Shown here: in pieces, positions 27,001 to 35,791 of the stretch
How positions within the stretch are numbered: the stretch's first letter is position 1
Layout of the letters: each line of letters opens with the position of its first letter
NCBI GenBank assembly: GCA_019638515.1
Contig: JAHBTS010000001.1
Location: 248,001 to 312,000, forward strand
Length of the DNA stretch: 64,000 nucleotides
Direction of reading: 5' to 3'
From: Chitinophagales bacterium
Lineage (GTDB): Bacteria; Bacteroidota; Bacteroidia; Chitinophagales; LD1
Program-made: the position numbers and the translations under genes
Notes under the pieces: generated by a model
The model's database searches: none
Told to the model about the DNA's origin: nothing
Seen by the model: the letters and a program-made list of their open reading frames with translations, nothing else

Positions 27001-28381
27001 ACAATTGCTCGGCAAATGGGCAACTGCATTTTTTTCTTTCTGTGAGCGGCACATAGATGCAGTAGTGCTTTTTCGCATTGCATTTGGTATAATGATGGCG
27101 CTTGCCATAGTGCGCTTTTGGCTTAATGGTTGGATAGGTCAACTATATGTTAATCCTTCGTTTTTTTTTACTTACTATGGTTTTGAGTGGATAAAGCCAT
27201 TAGGGCAAGTGGGCATGTACACAGTATATGCGCTTCTCTTTGTTGGAGCTATTTTTATAGCAGCAGGTTTTTTGTATCGCTTGGCAAGCATATTGTTTTT
27301 TGTGTTGTTTACTTATGTAGAACTTATAGATAAAGCCACATACTTAAACCATTATTATTTTATTAGCCTCGTTGCACTTTTGCTGTGTTTTATTCCTGCA
27401 CACAAAAAGTTTTCGTTGGATGTAAAGTTTGGAATTACTAAAGAAGTACAGCACTTCCCACGTTGGGCAGTGCTTAGTTTACAATTGCAAATGGCAATAG
27501 TGTACTTTTTTGCAGGAATAGCAAAAATAAATCACGATTGGTTGGTGGAAGCATTGCCACTAAAAATTTGGTTGCCTGCCAAAAATAATTTGCCGTTTAT
27601 AGGTACATGGCTTAGCGAGGTGTGGGTGGCGTATGTATTTAGTTGGTGTGGCATGTTGTTCGATACGCTCATTCCGTTTTTGCTCTTTTGGAATAGAACG
27701 AAGTACTATGCCTATGTGGTGGTGATAATATTTCACACACTCACGGCTATTTTATTTCCTGCTATAGGCATGTTTCCTTTTATTATGATGGCGTGTGCCA
27801 CTGTGTTTATAGTGCCGGATAAAGTAGTGCGCAATAAGCATGATGCGCCTTTTTCGCTTCGCAGTTGGTTGGGTTTTGCAGTTTCACCAATAGGAAAATT
27901 AGGTACAGCAATTTTTTCGTTTTTCTTTTTGTTGCAAGCGTTGTTGCCGTTTAGATACACTTTGTATCCAGAAAATTTATTTTGGCATGAGCAGGGTTTT
28001 CGTTTTTCGTGGCGGGTAATGCTCATGGAAAAGGCAGGAATGGCAACGTTTTATGTAAAGGGAAAAGCATCGCAAACAGGTGCGGTTTCTATGGTGGAAA
28101 TAAAAAATACCAACTATTTAACCCCATTACAAGAAAAGCAAATGAGCACACAGCCCGATATGATATTGCAATTTGCTCATCACTTAGCACAGGTGTATAA
28201 ATTGCAAGGTTGGGAGAGTACGGAAGTGTATGTAGAAAGTTATGTTTCGCTCAATGGAAAGGGAAGTTGCATGTTTATAGATCCCAATGTAAATCTTGCA
28301 TCATTGCACGAGAGTTTTGCAAGAAAGCATTGGATTTTTCCATATAAGAAAGTGCCATATAAATTGGCGGAAGCATTGTGA
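26990..28381 (+). CDS. HTTM / vitamin K-dependent gamma-carboxylase-like membrane protein
   Basis: A 463-residue protein with about eight or nine hydrophobic helices in residues 20-340 and a soluble C-terminal domain. Key motifs of the gamma-carboxylase family are present: YYGFEWIKPLG, LIDKATYLNHYYF (112-124), and YFFAGIAKINHDW (172-184). K179 in the last motif aligns, from memory, with the catalytic-base lysine region (VKKLDADW) of human GGCX. The human enzyme uses reduced vitamin K to carboxylate Glu. Bacterial homologues are largely uncharacterised; menaquinol would be the natural cofactor. It starts inside the preceding imelysin gene, and its stop overlaps a GTG in the next gene. Confidence 0.85.
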   Translation: MAIKQLLGKWATAFFSFCERHIDAVVLFRIAFGIMMALAIVRFWLNGWIGQLYVNPSFFFTYYGFEWIKPLGQVGMYTVYALLFVGAIFIAAGFLYRLASILFFVLFTYVELIDKATYLNHYYFISLVALLLCFIPAHKKFSLDVKFGITKEVQHFPRWAVLSLQLQMAIVYFFAGIAKINHDWLVEALPLKIWLPAKNNLPFIGTWLSEVWVAYVFSWCGMLFDTLIPFLLFWNRTKYYAYVVVIIFHTLTAILFPAIGMFPFIMMACATVFIVPDKVVRNKHDAPFSLRSWLGFAVSPIGKLGTAIFSFFFLLQALLPFRYTLYPENLFWHEQGFRFSWRVMLMEKAGMATFYVKGKASQTGAVSMVEIKNTNYLTPLQEKQMSTQPDMILQFAHHLAQVYKLQGWESTEVYVESYVSLNGKGSCMFIDPNVNLASLHESFARKHWIFPYKKVPYKLAEAL

Positions 28382-28410
28382 AGAAAACATATTACATACA
28401 ACATACTACA

Positions 28411-30876
28411 ATGAAAATAAGGCAGAGAAACTATGCTCTGTATTGTGTTCTTATGTTGTTTTTTTGTGTTGCATTGGTTGCCAATACTGGGGCTCAAACT
28501 TTTACCGTTGCAGGAAGTGTAAGAGATGAAAACAATACTCCGATAAGCCATGCAAAGGTGCGTTTAGAGTACACAAAGAATGAAACATTCACCGATTCGT
28601 TGGGAAATTTTTTGTTTACCGGAATAACTCCCGGCAGGTATGAGTTGGAGGTAAAACATTTTGCAATAGAAAAGCGGGAGTTTTGGTTTAAGCTAAGCCG
28701 CGACACAGTGTTTTCGCATATTGTTGTAAAAGTATTTGAGCGAAAATTGGAGGAGGTGGTAGTGGAAAACCACAGCGAAACATTTGGAGTTGCTCGTATG
28801 AAATCTATTGAAGGTGTAGCTGTGTACGAAGGAAAGAAGAATGAAGTGGTGTTAATGAAAGATGTGGTGGCCAATAAAGCAGTAAATGTTTCGCGGCAAA
28901 TTTTTGCCAAAGTACCGGGTGTGAATATTTGGGAGAGCGATGCTGCAGGTTTGCAACTGGGAATAGCTGCGCGTGGCTTAGATCCTAATCGCACTTCAAA
29001 TTTTAATGCTCGCCAGAATGGATACGATATGAGTGCCGATGCATTGGGCTATCCCGATGCTTATTATGTGCCTCCGGCAGAAGCAGTAGAGCGAATAGAA
29101 GTAATTCGCGGTGCGGCTTCGCTGCAATACGGGCCGCAGTTTGGCGGAATGATAAATTATGTAATGCAGCGCCCTCCGGCAAATCATAAATTTGAGTGGA
29201 CTTCATTTACCACTGCAGGCCGTTTTAAGTTGGTAAATACTTTTAATAGTGTGGCGGGTACGGTAAAGTGTTTTAATTATTATGGTTTTTACAATTACAA
29301 GCAGGGCGAAAGTTGGCGTGCTAATGGAAATTTTAATGTGCATAATGCGTATGTGGCATTGGGTTACCAATGTAGCGAGCGCTTGAGTGTAAAGGCAGAA
29401 TATACTTTTTCAAAGTACGATAGTAAGCAGTCCGGAGGTTTAACCGATGCTCAGTTTAAAAGCAACCCTCGCCAAAGTTTGCGCACTCGAAATTGGTTTT
29501 CTACCAATTGGAATATTTTGGCACTATCGCTCAACTATAAGCACAATATCCATCACCAGTTTAATTTTCGTGCGTGGGGCTTTTTGGGAGGGCGCAATGC
29601 CTTAGGTTTTTTAGGTACAGCTAATCGTATAGACGATGTTACTCTCCCGCGCGATTTCATAAAAGATCAATACAAAAATTTAGGAGCAGAGGCACGGTAT
29701 TTGTGGAAGTATTATGTAGGAAAACATTTGTGGAGTTGGTTGCTTGGTGTGCGCTTTTATATGGGTGAAACACATAAGCAACAAGGCTTGGGCAGTAATG
29801 GCAGCTTGGCAGATTACACTTTTAACCATCCCGATAGTTTAGAAGGTTCCGATTACAAGTTTCCGGGTATGAATGTGGCTTTCTTCACCGAGCATGTGTT
29901 TAATATAAACGATAAAATAAAGCTAACCCCGGGTATTAGATTTGAACATATAAGTACCAAGGCAAGCGGTTATTACAACCAAACTTTTTTCAGCCAAACC
30001 GATACGCTTATTACTCCGGAAACCCGAAGCCTACAACGCAATTTTGTATTGCTTGGATTGGGGGTTTCGTACAATGTTTGGGGCAATACCGAGTTGTATG
30101 CAAATGTGTCGCAAAACTATCGCGGTATCACATTTACCGATATGCGTGTGGTGCGCACCAGCCAATTGGTAGATCCCAACTTAAAAGACGAAAAAGGATT
30201 TAATGTAGATATTGGTTACAGAGGCGATGTAAACGAATGGTTGCAGTGGGATGCAGGCATGTTTTGGTTGCAGTACAATAACCGCATAGGGCAAATACAG
30301 CAAGTAGATTCAGCATATAATATTTATCGCTTTACTACTAATGTTGGCAGTTCGCGCAGTTTAGGAGCCGAGGTTTTTGCCGAAGCCGATATTTTTAGGG
30401 CTACTGCCATTCATAACAAGGCGGGAAATTTGGGCGTGTATGTATCGTATGGTTTTACCCATTCGGTTTATACAAAATCGGTATTTAAAACCGTGGTGGG
30501 CAATACACTTGAATTTGCTCCGCAGCACACGGTGCGTTTTGGTGTGCATTATAGGTACAAGCAATTTTTTACAAGCATACAAGGACAATACATAACAGAG
30601 CAATTTACCGATGCTACCAATGCGCGTTTTTCTGCCACCGGAGTAAACGGTGTTATTCCTGCTTACTACACTTTCGATTGGAGTGCGCGCTATACCTATC
30701 GTTGCTTACAAATTATTGCGGGCATCAATAACTTTACAAATAATATTTACTTCACCCGGAGGGCCACTAGTTATCCGGGACCGGGTATTATTCCTGCTGA
30801 GCCGCTTACGTTTTTTGTTACATTGGGTATTAAGCTAAACAATGATGTAAAAAAGGATAAATGGAAAACATTTTAA
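28411..30876 (+). CDS. FecA-like TonB-dependent receptor with carboxypeptidase-like N-terminal domain
   Basis: About 821 residues: signal peptide (MKIRQRNYALYCVLMLFFC...), a carboxypeptidase-regulatory-like beta domain (about 30-110, VAGSVRDENNTPISHAKV), a TonB box region (LEEVVVEN), a plug (KVPGVNIWESDAAGLQLGIAARGL, VERIEVIRGAASLQYGPQFGG) and a 22-strand barrel. This plug matches Fe(III)-dicitrate/FecA-type receptors of Bacteroidota. A GTG at 28378 overlaps the HTTM stop and could start a form 11 residues longer. It closes the iron operon; a weak hairpin follows at 30917-30945. Confidence 0.88.
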   Translation: MKIRQRNYALYCVLMLFFCVALVANTGAQTFTVAGSVRDENNTPISHAKVRLEYTKNETFTDSLGNFLFTGITPGRYELEVKHFAIEKREFWFKLSRDTVFSHIVVKVFERKLEEVVVENHSETFGVARMKSIEGVAVYEGKKNEVVLMKDVVANKAVNVSRQIFAKVPGVNIWESDAAGLQLGIAARGLDPNRTSNFNARQNGYDMSADALGYPDAYYVPPAEAVERIEVIRGAASLQYGPQFGGMINYVMQRPPANHKFEWTSFTTAGRFKLVNTFNSVAGTVKCFNYYGFYNYKQGESWRANGNFNVHNAYVALGYQCSERLSVKAEYTFSKYDSKQSGGLTDAQFKSNPRQSLRTRNWFSTNWNILALSLNYKHNIHHQFNFRAWGFLGGRNALGFLGTANRIDDVTLPRDFIKDQYKNLGAEARYLWKYYVGKHLWSWLLGVRFYMGETHKQQGLGSNGSLADYTFNHPDSLEGSDYKFPGMNVAFFTEHVFNINDKIKLTPGIRFEHISTKASGYYNQTFFSQTDTLITPETRSLQRNFVLLGLGVSYNVWGNTELYANVSQNYRGITFTDMRVVRTSQLVDPNLKDEKGFNVDIGYRGDVNEWLQWDAGMFWLQYNNRIGQIQQVDSAYNIYRFTTNVGSSRSLGAEVFAEADIFRATAIHNKAGNLGVYVSYGFTHSVYTKSVFKTVVGNTLEFAPQHTVRFGVHYRYKQFFTSIQGQYITEQFTDATNARFSATGVNGVIPAYYTFDWSARYTYRCLQIIAGINNFTNNIYFTRRATSYPGPGIIPAEPLTFFVTLGIKLNNDVKKDKWKTF

Positions 30877-30916
30877 TGCAACCTATTCGCTTTACTCCCA
30901 ATCATTTTTAAATCCT

Positions 30917-30945
30917 GCCGATGGTCTTTTGCAAAGCGGCTTTTT
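30917..30945 (+). terminator. Possible terminator of the iron operon
   Basis: GCCG (30917-30920) and CTTT (30926-30929) can pair with AAAGCGGC (30933-30940) across a five-base bulge, followed by TTTTT. The bulge makes it weaker than the other terminators in the window. Confidence 0.35.
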
Positions 30946-31025
30946 AAATTATTTTCGGTGGAAGTTAATCATGTCTCTTGTTTTCATCCTGTAAACCTTT
31001 TATACCTTTCGGTTGTAATTTGAAT

Positions 31026-34000
31026 ATGAAGCGTTGGTGCTTTGCTTGGTGGTGTATGTTGTTTTGTATAGTGCAAGCAGAAGCGCAATCTACCAATGTT
31101 GCATTCGGGCAAAATAGAATTCAGTATAAAGATTTTGTGTTTTCTTATTACGAAACCGATCACTACACTGTTTACTTTTATCAAGGTGGGCAAGATGTTG
31201 CCAAGTATGTAATTAAGCAATCCGAAAGTGTTGCCGAAGAGTTGGAACGCCTTATGGATATGAAGTTTCGCAGTAAAATAGATATTGTAGTTTACAATTC
31301 TATAAATGAACTGAACCAAACCAATATTGGCATTTACGAGCCAAGCCAAAACCCCGGAGGCACTACACAAATTCCTGCCAACAAGGTGTATATTTATTTC
31401 GATGGCACACATGATTTTATAGATTACCAACTGCGCCAGCGACTTGCCGAAATATTCATGAGTAAGTTACTTACAGGCTCCTCTGTGTTGGAGTTTATAC
31501 AGAATGCAGTTGCCATGAATATGCCCGATTGGTTTAAGCGCGGCTTTATTCAATACTATGCACAACCGTGGAATAGTAGTTTAGAAAACCGTTTGCGCGA
31601 TGGCATCTTGAGTGGGCGATTTTCTAAACTCAATAAACTGGAGCCAGACGAAGCCATGTTTGTGGGCCATTCGGTATGGCATTATGTTGAAGAAAAATAC
31701 GGCAAACAGGCTGTTGGCAACTTGCTGTATTTAACGCGGGTAAATAGAAGTGTAGAGAATGGTTTTCAATTTGTGTTGGGGCAGGGAGTGGACGAAACGC
31801 TTACCGATTGGTTCAATTTTTATTTAGAGCGTTTTAAAAATGAGAGTGGCCAAACCATTAAGCGCGATAGAAATTTTATTGTAAACCATCGCTATAAAAA
31901 AGACATAGAATACTTTCAACCTCGTTTAAGTAAAGATGGAAAAACAATGCTGTATGCCCAAAATGATATGGGTAGGTATAAAGTAAAACTTCTCGATACC
32001 GAAAGCGGAAAGCACAAAACAGTAGTGCGCGGAGGTTTTAGAACCAACACAATATTTAATGATAATAAACAGCCGCTTATTGCATGGGCTCCAAGTGGAA
32101 AGTTGGCTGCAATTGTGTTTGAAAAGAAAAAGAAAATATACCTCGGCATTTGGAATGTTGAGCACAAAAAACTGGAAGTAAATTCAATAGAGAAGTTTCA
32201 GAAAGTGGTGCATATTGCTTTTGCAGGAGATGATAAAAATTTGGTGATGAGCGCAGTACAAAGCGGGCAGAGCGATATTTTTCTTTACAAGATTGCTTCG
32301 ACCACCACTACTAAACTTACCAATGATTATTTTGACGATTTGTATCCTGCATATATCGAAACAGATAGTGTGCGCGGAATTCTTTTTAGCAGCAATCGCA
32401 ATACAGAAACGCTGAAAGAAGAGCGCTTCCAGAACCAAAGTTTTACCGACCGCCAATTCGATTTGTATTTTATTGCATTAGATAACATGGCGGCTATTCA
32501 CCGCATTACCAATACACCTGCTGCTAACGAAACTTTTGCCCAACAATTTTCGAGCGAAGAGTTTTCTTTTTTAAGCGATGCCAATGGTATAAATAACCGC
32601 TATACAGGTATTTTTGAAAACGGTTTCAGCCATTGGGATGTAAACTATACTTTATGGAATAAAGAAACCGAAGAAGAAGATTCTATTACTATTAAAGAAA
32701 CCGAAAATGTATTAGAAGTTATAGATACTGCGGTATATGAAGTAAAGAGTAGCACCCGCATTCCGGTGTATAGGCTTAAAGGCGTTACGCTGCAGCAAAG
32801 CAATTATTTGTATAACATCAGCGAGCAGCAAATTCTTCCCGATAAAAATTTGGCAGTAGAATTGGTAAGGCAAAACAATAAAATTCTGTTTTACAAGATG
32901 CCTATAGATTCAACCTTGCCTATCACTTCGTTTGTTTCTAACTGGGGAAAAACATTTAAAGAAAATGAGGTGCAAAGCAGGCATCGCACAGACTCTGTGA
33001 ATGCCATAAAGCAGCAATTGCAAAGCACCGTTAAGAATGCGCAATATGTACCGAAGCCAAACGATTTTCAGAGTGAGTTTAATTACAAAGTGTTGTTGTT
33101 TGATTGGGATTCGGTAAGTAAAATTCAGAATGCGGCAGCGGCAAATGCAGTAGCAGAAAGTGGATTTCAATTTAAGCAAACCAAAGTGCGTCCGTACTTT
33201 GTAAAGTTTTCGGTAGATGATGTGGTAACACAGTTAGATAACAATTTGATTTTTACACGCTACCAACCTTTTAATCCGAGCAATCCCAATTTTTACACGC
33301 CACCCGTTAGCTTTGCGCTTAAATTTGGTATTACCGATGTGTTGGAAAACCATAAGTTGTATGGTGGCTTGCGCCTGCCCTTTTCGGGGATCTCCGGCAA
33401 TAGTGAATATTTTGTTACTTATGAGTATCTGCAAAAACGGTTAGATCACAAATACACTTACTATCGCCAATCTATTACGCAGGGCGATATAACTATTAAA
33501 ACAAATTATGTAGAAGCCGATTATCGCTATGCGTTGGATGTGTTGCAACGCCTTGGTTTTGGCTTTGCTTTCCGCAGCGATAAAACTGTTTTTAAAGCTG
33601 TGGACAGCGCCTCTCTATATCGCCCCAATCAGGTAAATAACTGGCTCTTCTTTAAAGGCGAATATGTGTTTGATAACACCATTCAGGTGATGGATAACAT
33701 ACGCTATGGTTTTAGGGCAAAAGCATTTTTTGAGATTCATAAAGAGTTTCCGTTTAAGAGTAAAACCGTAAGCGATGGTTATACTTTTAATTTACCTACT
33801 ATGAACAATGCGTGGTTTGCCGTAATTGGTGCCGATGCGCGTTACTATCAAAAAATTTATAGAAAAATGATTTGGGCCACACGCCTGAGTGCAGCTACCA
33901 GTTTAGGAAATAGAAAGCTCATTTACTATTTGGGTGCAGTAGATAATTGGTTTATCAGCGAGCGTGCCGAAAAGTTCGATAAATCAACACCAATCAATAC

Positions 34001-34433
34001 CAATAATAACTATGCCTTTCAAACTTTGGCAACACCATTGCGCGGCTTTTTGCAAAATGCCAGAAATGGAAACAGCTATGTAGTATTGAATACAGAAATA
34101 CGTTTTCCGCTTTTTGCCACCTTCCGCAGAACGCCTATTCGCAGTGAGTTTATTCGCAACTTTATGTTGGTGGGTTTCTTCGATGCCGGCACTGCATGGG
34201 AAGGTATATCGCCATTTAGCGACAATAATCCGCTCTTTTCCGAAACCTATACCAACAGTGTTTCTACCATTAAGATTAAACGCTACAAAACTCCTGTAAT
34301 CATGGGTTTTGGCGCTGGTTTGCGCACCTCGCTCTTGGGTTATTTTATGAAGTTCGATTTAGCTTGGGGCTACGATACAGGTGTGCTTTCTAAGCGCCCA
34401 ATATTTTACTTTACCTTTGGCTACGATTTTTAG
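31026..34433 (+). CDS. Large surface protein: peptidase-like N-terminus, PD40-like propeller, Omp85-like barrel
   Basis: 1135 residues from the ATG at 31026, where the signal peptide starts (MKRWCFAWWCMLFCIVQAEAQ). Residues about 25-280 resemble a gluzincin-type domain (DWFKRGFIQYYAQPW, as in 'PEWFREGLAEYYS'), but no HExxH is seen, so it is probably inactive. Then come TolB/PD40-like repeats (YFQPRLSKDGKTMLYAQ, GILFSSNRNTE). The last 350 residues form a barrel with Omp85-like ending (GFFDAGTAWEG, FGAGLRTSLLGYFMKFDLAWGYD, IFYFTFGYDF). It may act in outer-membrane assembly or surface processing; function is unknown. A TACCTTTC just upstream is a near-consensus promoter. Confidence 0.7.
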   Translation: MKRWCFAWWCMLFCIVQAEAQSTNVAFGQNRIQYKDFVFSYYETDHYTVYFYQGGQDVAKYVIKQSESVAEELERLMDMKFRSKIDIVVYNSINELNQTNIGIYEPSQNPGGTTQIPANKVYIYFDGTHDFIDYQLRQRLAEIFMSKLLTGSSVLEFIQNAVAMNMPDWFKRGFIQYYAQPWNSSLENRLRDGILSGRFSKLNKLEPDEAMFVGHSVWHYVEEKYGKQAVGNLLYLTRVNRSVENGFQFVLGQGVDETLTDWFNFYLERFKNESGQTIKRDRNFIVNHRYKKDIEYFQPRLSKDGKTMLYAQNDMGRYKVKLLDTESGKHKTVVRGGFRTNTIFNDNKQPLIAWAPSGKLAAIVFEKKKKIYLGIWNVEHKKLEVNSIEKFQKVVHIAFAGDDKNLVMSAVQSGQSDIFLYKIASTTTTKLTNDYFDDLYPAYIETDSVRGILFSSNRNTETLKEERFQNQSFTDRQFDLYFIALDNMAAIHRITNTPAANETFAQQFSSEEFSFLSDANGINNRYTGIFENGFSHWDVNYTLWNKETEEEDSITIKETENVLEVIDTAVYEVKSSTRIPVYRLKGVTLQQSNYLYNISEQQILPDKNLAVELVRQNNKILFYKMPIDSTLPITSFVSNWGKTFKENEVQSRHRTDSVNAIKQQLQSTVKNAQYVPKPNDFQSEFNYKVLLFDWDSVSKIQNAAAANAVAESGFQFKQTKVRPYFVKFSVDDVVTQLDNNLIFTRYQPFNPSNPNFYTPPVSFALKFGITDVLENHKLYGGLRLPFSGISGNSEYFVTYEYLQKRLDHKYTYYRQSITQGDITIKTNYVEADYRYALDVLQRLGFGFAFRSDKTVFKAVDSASLYRPNQVNNWLFFKGEYVFDNTIQVMDNIRYGFRAKAFFEIHKEFPFKSKTVSDGYTFNLPTMNNAWFAVIGADARYYQKIYRKMIWATRLSAATSLGNRKLIYYLGAVDNWFISERAEKFDKSTPINTNNNYAFQTLATPLRGFLQNARNGNSYVVLNTEIRFPLFATFRRTPIRSEFIRNFMLVGFFDAGTAWEGISPFSDNNPLFSETYTNSVSTIKIKRYKTPVIMGFGAGLRTSLLGYFMKFDLAWGYDTGVLSKRPIFYFTFGYDF

Positions 34434-34469
34434 AAAGTGTTTTTTGGGATGAATAAAAATCAAACCGCA

Positions 34470-35696
34470 TTACGCTCGCTTTAATTCAATAACGGTTATT
34501 TCGGGTAAAATGCCAATTCTGCCCGGGTAGCCAAGGAAACCAAAACCGCGGTTTACATATAAATACTGTGCACCTTCTTTATATAATCCTGCCCACTGCT
34601 TGTAAGCCCACTGTGCGGGGCTCCATTTCAAAAACTTGCTTTCAATACCAAATTGAAAACCGTGTGTGTGCCCGCTCAGGGTTAAATCTATGTCTGGATA
34701 CTTCGGGCGCACTTGGGCATCCCAATGCGATGGGTCGTGGCTCAGTAATACTTTAAACGGAACTGCTGCCATATTGCTATATGCTACATCCAGTTTTCCA
34801 TACTTTGGAAAGTGCATTTTAGCACCCCAATTTTCTATGCCAAGTACTGCAATTTTTTCTCCATTTTTTTCGATAACTCTGTGTTCGTTCATTAAAATAT
34901 CCCAACCCATTTCACGGTGTGTTCTTATCAATTTGGCAAAGTTTGCCTTCTTTTCTTCTTCGCTGTTCCAAGGAATGTAATCGCCATAATCGTGGTTGCC
35001 AGTTACACTCATTACGCCATACCGGGCATTCAGGCGGGCAAATATTTTTTTGTAGTCGTCCATTTCATCGGCAATGTTGTTTACCAAATCTCCGGTAAAA
35101 ACCACAAGGTCTGCCTGCAGCGCATTTATTTGGTGAATAGCGTTTTCGATAGGATGTGTTCTGGCAAAAGAACCGGCATGAATATCACTTAGTTGCACAA
35201 TGGTAAACCCATCAAAGGATTTGGGTAAATTGGGTGAAAGCACAGCCACTTTTCTAAACCTATAGTTGTAAGCATTGTTTACTGCACCATAAATAAGCGA
35301 GCCAAATGGCACTGCGGCAGCCATGAGCGCCAGCTTATTTAAAAACATACTGCGCGAAGCAGATGGAGTGCTGCTATTGGTTAAAAAAGCCCGTTGCAGT
35401 AACCATCGCGCACTGCGCACTATATCTGCAGGAAACAGAAATAGTGTTACCACTAGCTTGGCAACCGTAAAGCTAAAAAAGAGCGTAGAAATAATAGTCC
35501 TTGCATCTTTTGAAAACACATCGTGTCCCCAAGTTCTATTGGTAACTAAAGCTGCCCAAAGCAAGAGTGTGGCTGCTATGTAAATACCGGTAACTATTTT
35601 GTTTGTCTTACTGTTGGAATACGAAAATCCTCTAATGGCAATAAAACCGTAAAATTCTATAAGTATTACAATAGCAACACCGGCAAAAAATCTCAT
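34470..35696 (-). CDS. Membrane-anchored metallophosphoesterase (YaeI/YkuE-like)
   Basis: A 408-residue protein with about four N-terminal helices (residues 1-145) and a calcineurin-like phosphoesterase domain facing out of the membrane plane. All five metal motifs are present: DIHAGS, GDLVNN, GNHDYGD, LLSHDP and SGHTHGFQ. The family includes YaeI/LpxG-type UDP-2,3-diacylglucosamine hydrolases, so a lipid A precursor or a phospholipid may be the substrate, but this is inference. It is convergent with the propeller-barrel gene and divergent from the M1 peptidase gene. Confidence 0.85.
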   Translation of the reverse strand: MRFFAGVAIVILIEFYGFIAIRGFSYSNSKTNKIVTGIYIAATLLLWAALVTNRTWGHDVFSKDARTIISTLFFSFTVAKLVVTLFLFPADIVRSARWLLQRAFLTNSSTPSASRSMFLNKLALMAAAVPFGSLIYGAVNNAYNYRFRKVAVLSPNLPKSFDGFTIVQLSDIHAGSFARTHPIENAIHQINALQADLVVFTGDLVNNIADEMDDYKKIFARLNARYGVMSVTGNHDYGDYIPWNSEEEKKANFAKLIRTHREMGWDILMNEHRVIEKNGEKIAVLGIENWGAKMHFPKYGKLDVAYSNMAAVPFKVLLSHDPSHWDAQVRPKYPDIDLTLSGHTHGFQFGIESKFLKWSPAQWAYKQWAGLYKEGAQYLYVNRGFGFLGYPGRIGILPEITVIELKRA

Positions 35697-35791
35697 TGAT
35701 TATATTTAATTTGAAATCTGAAACAGTTGTTGCAAAAATGAATTTAGCAACTGTGATTTAAACGAATTGCTATTAAAAAAATGCTAATTGA

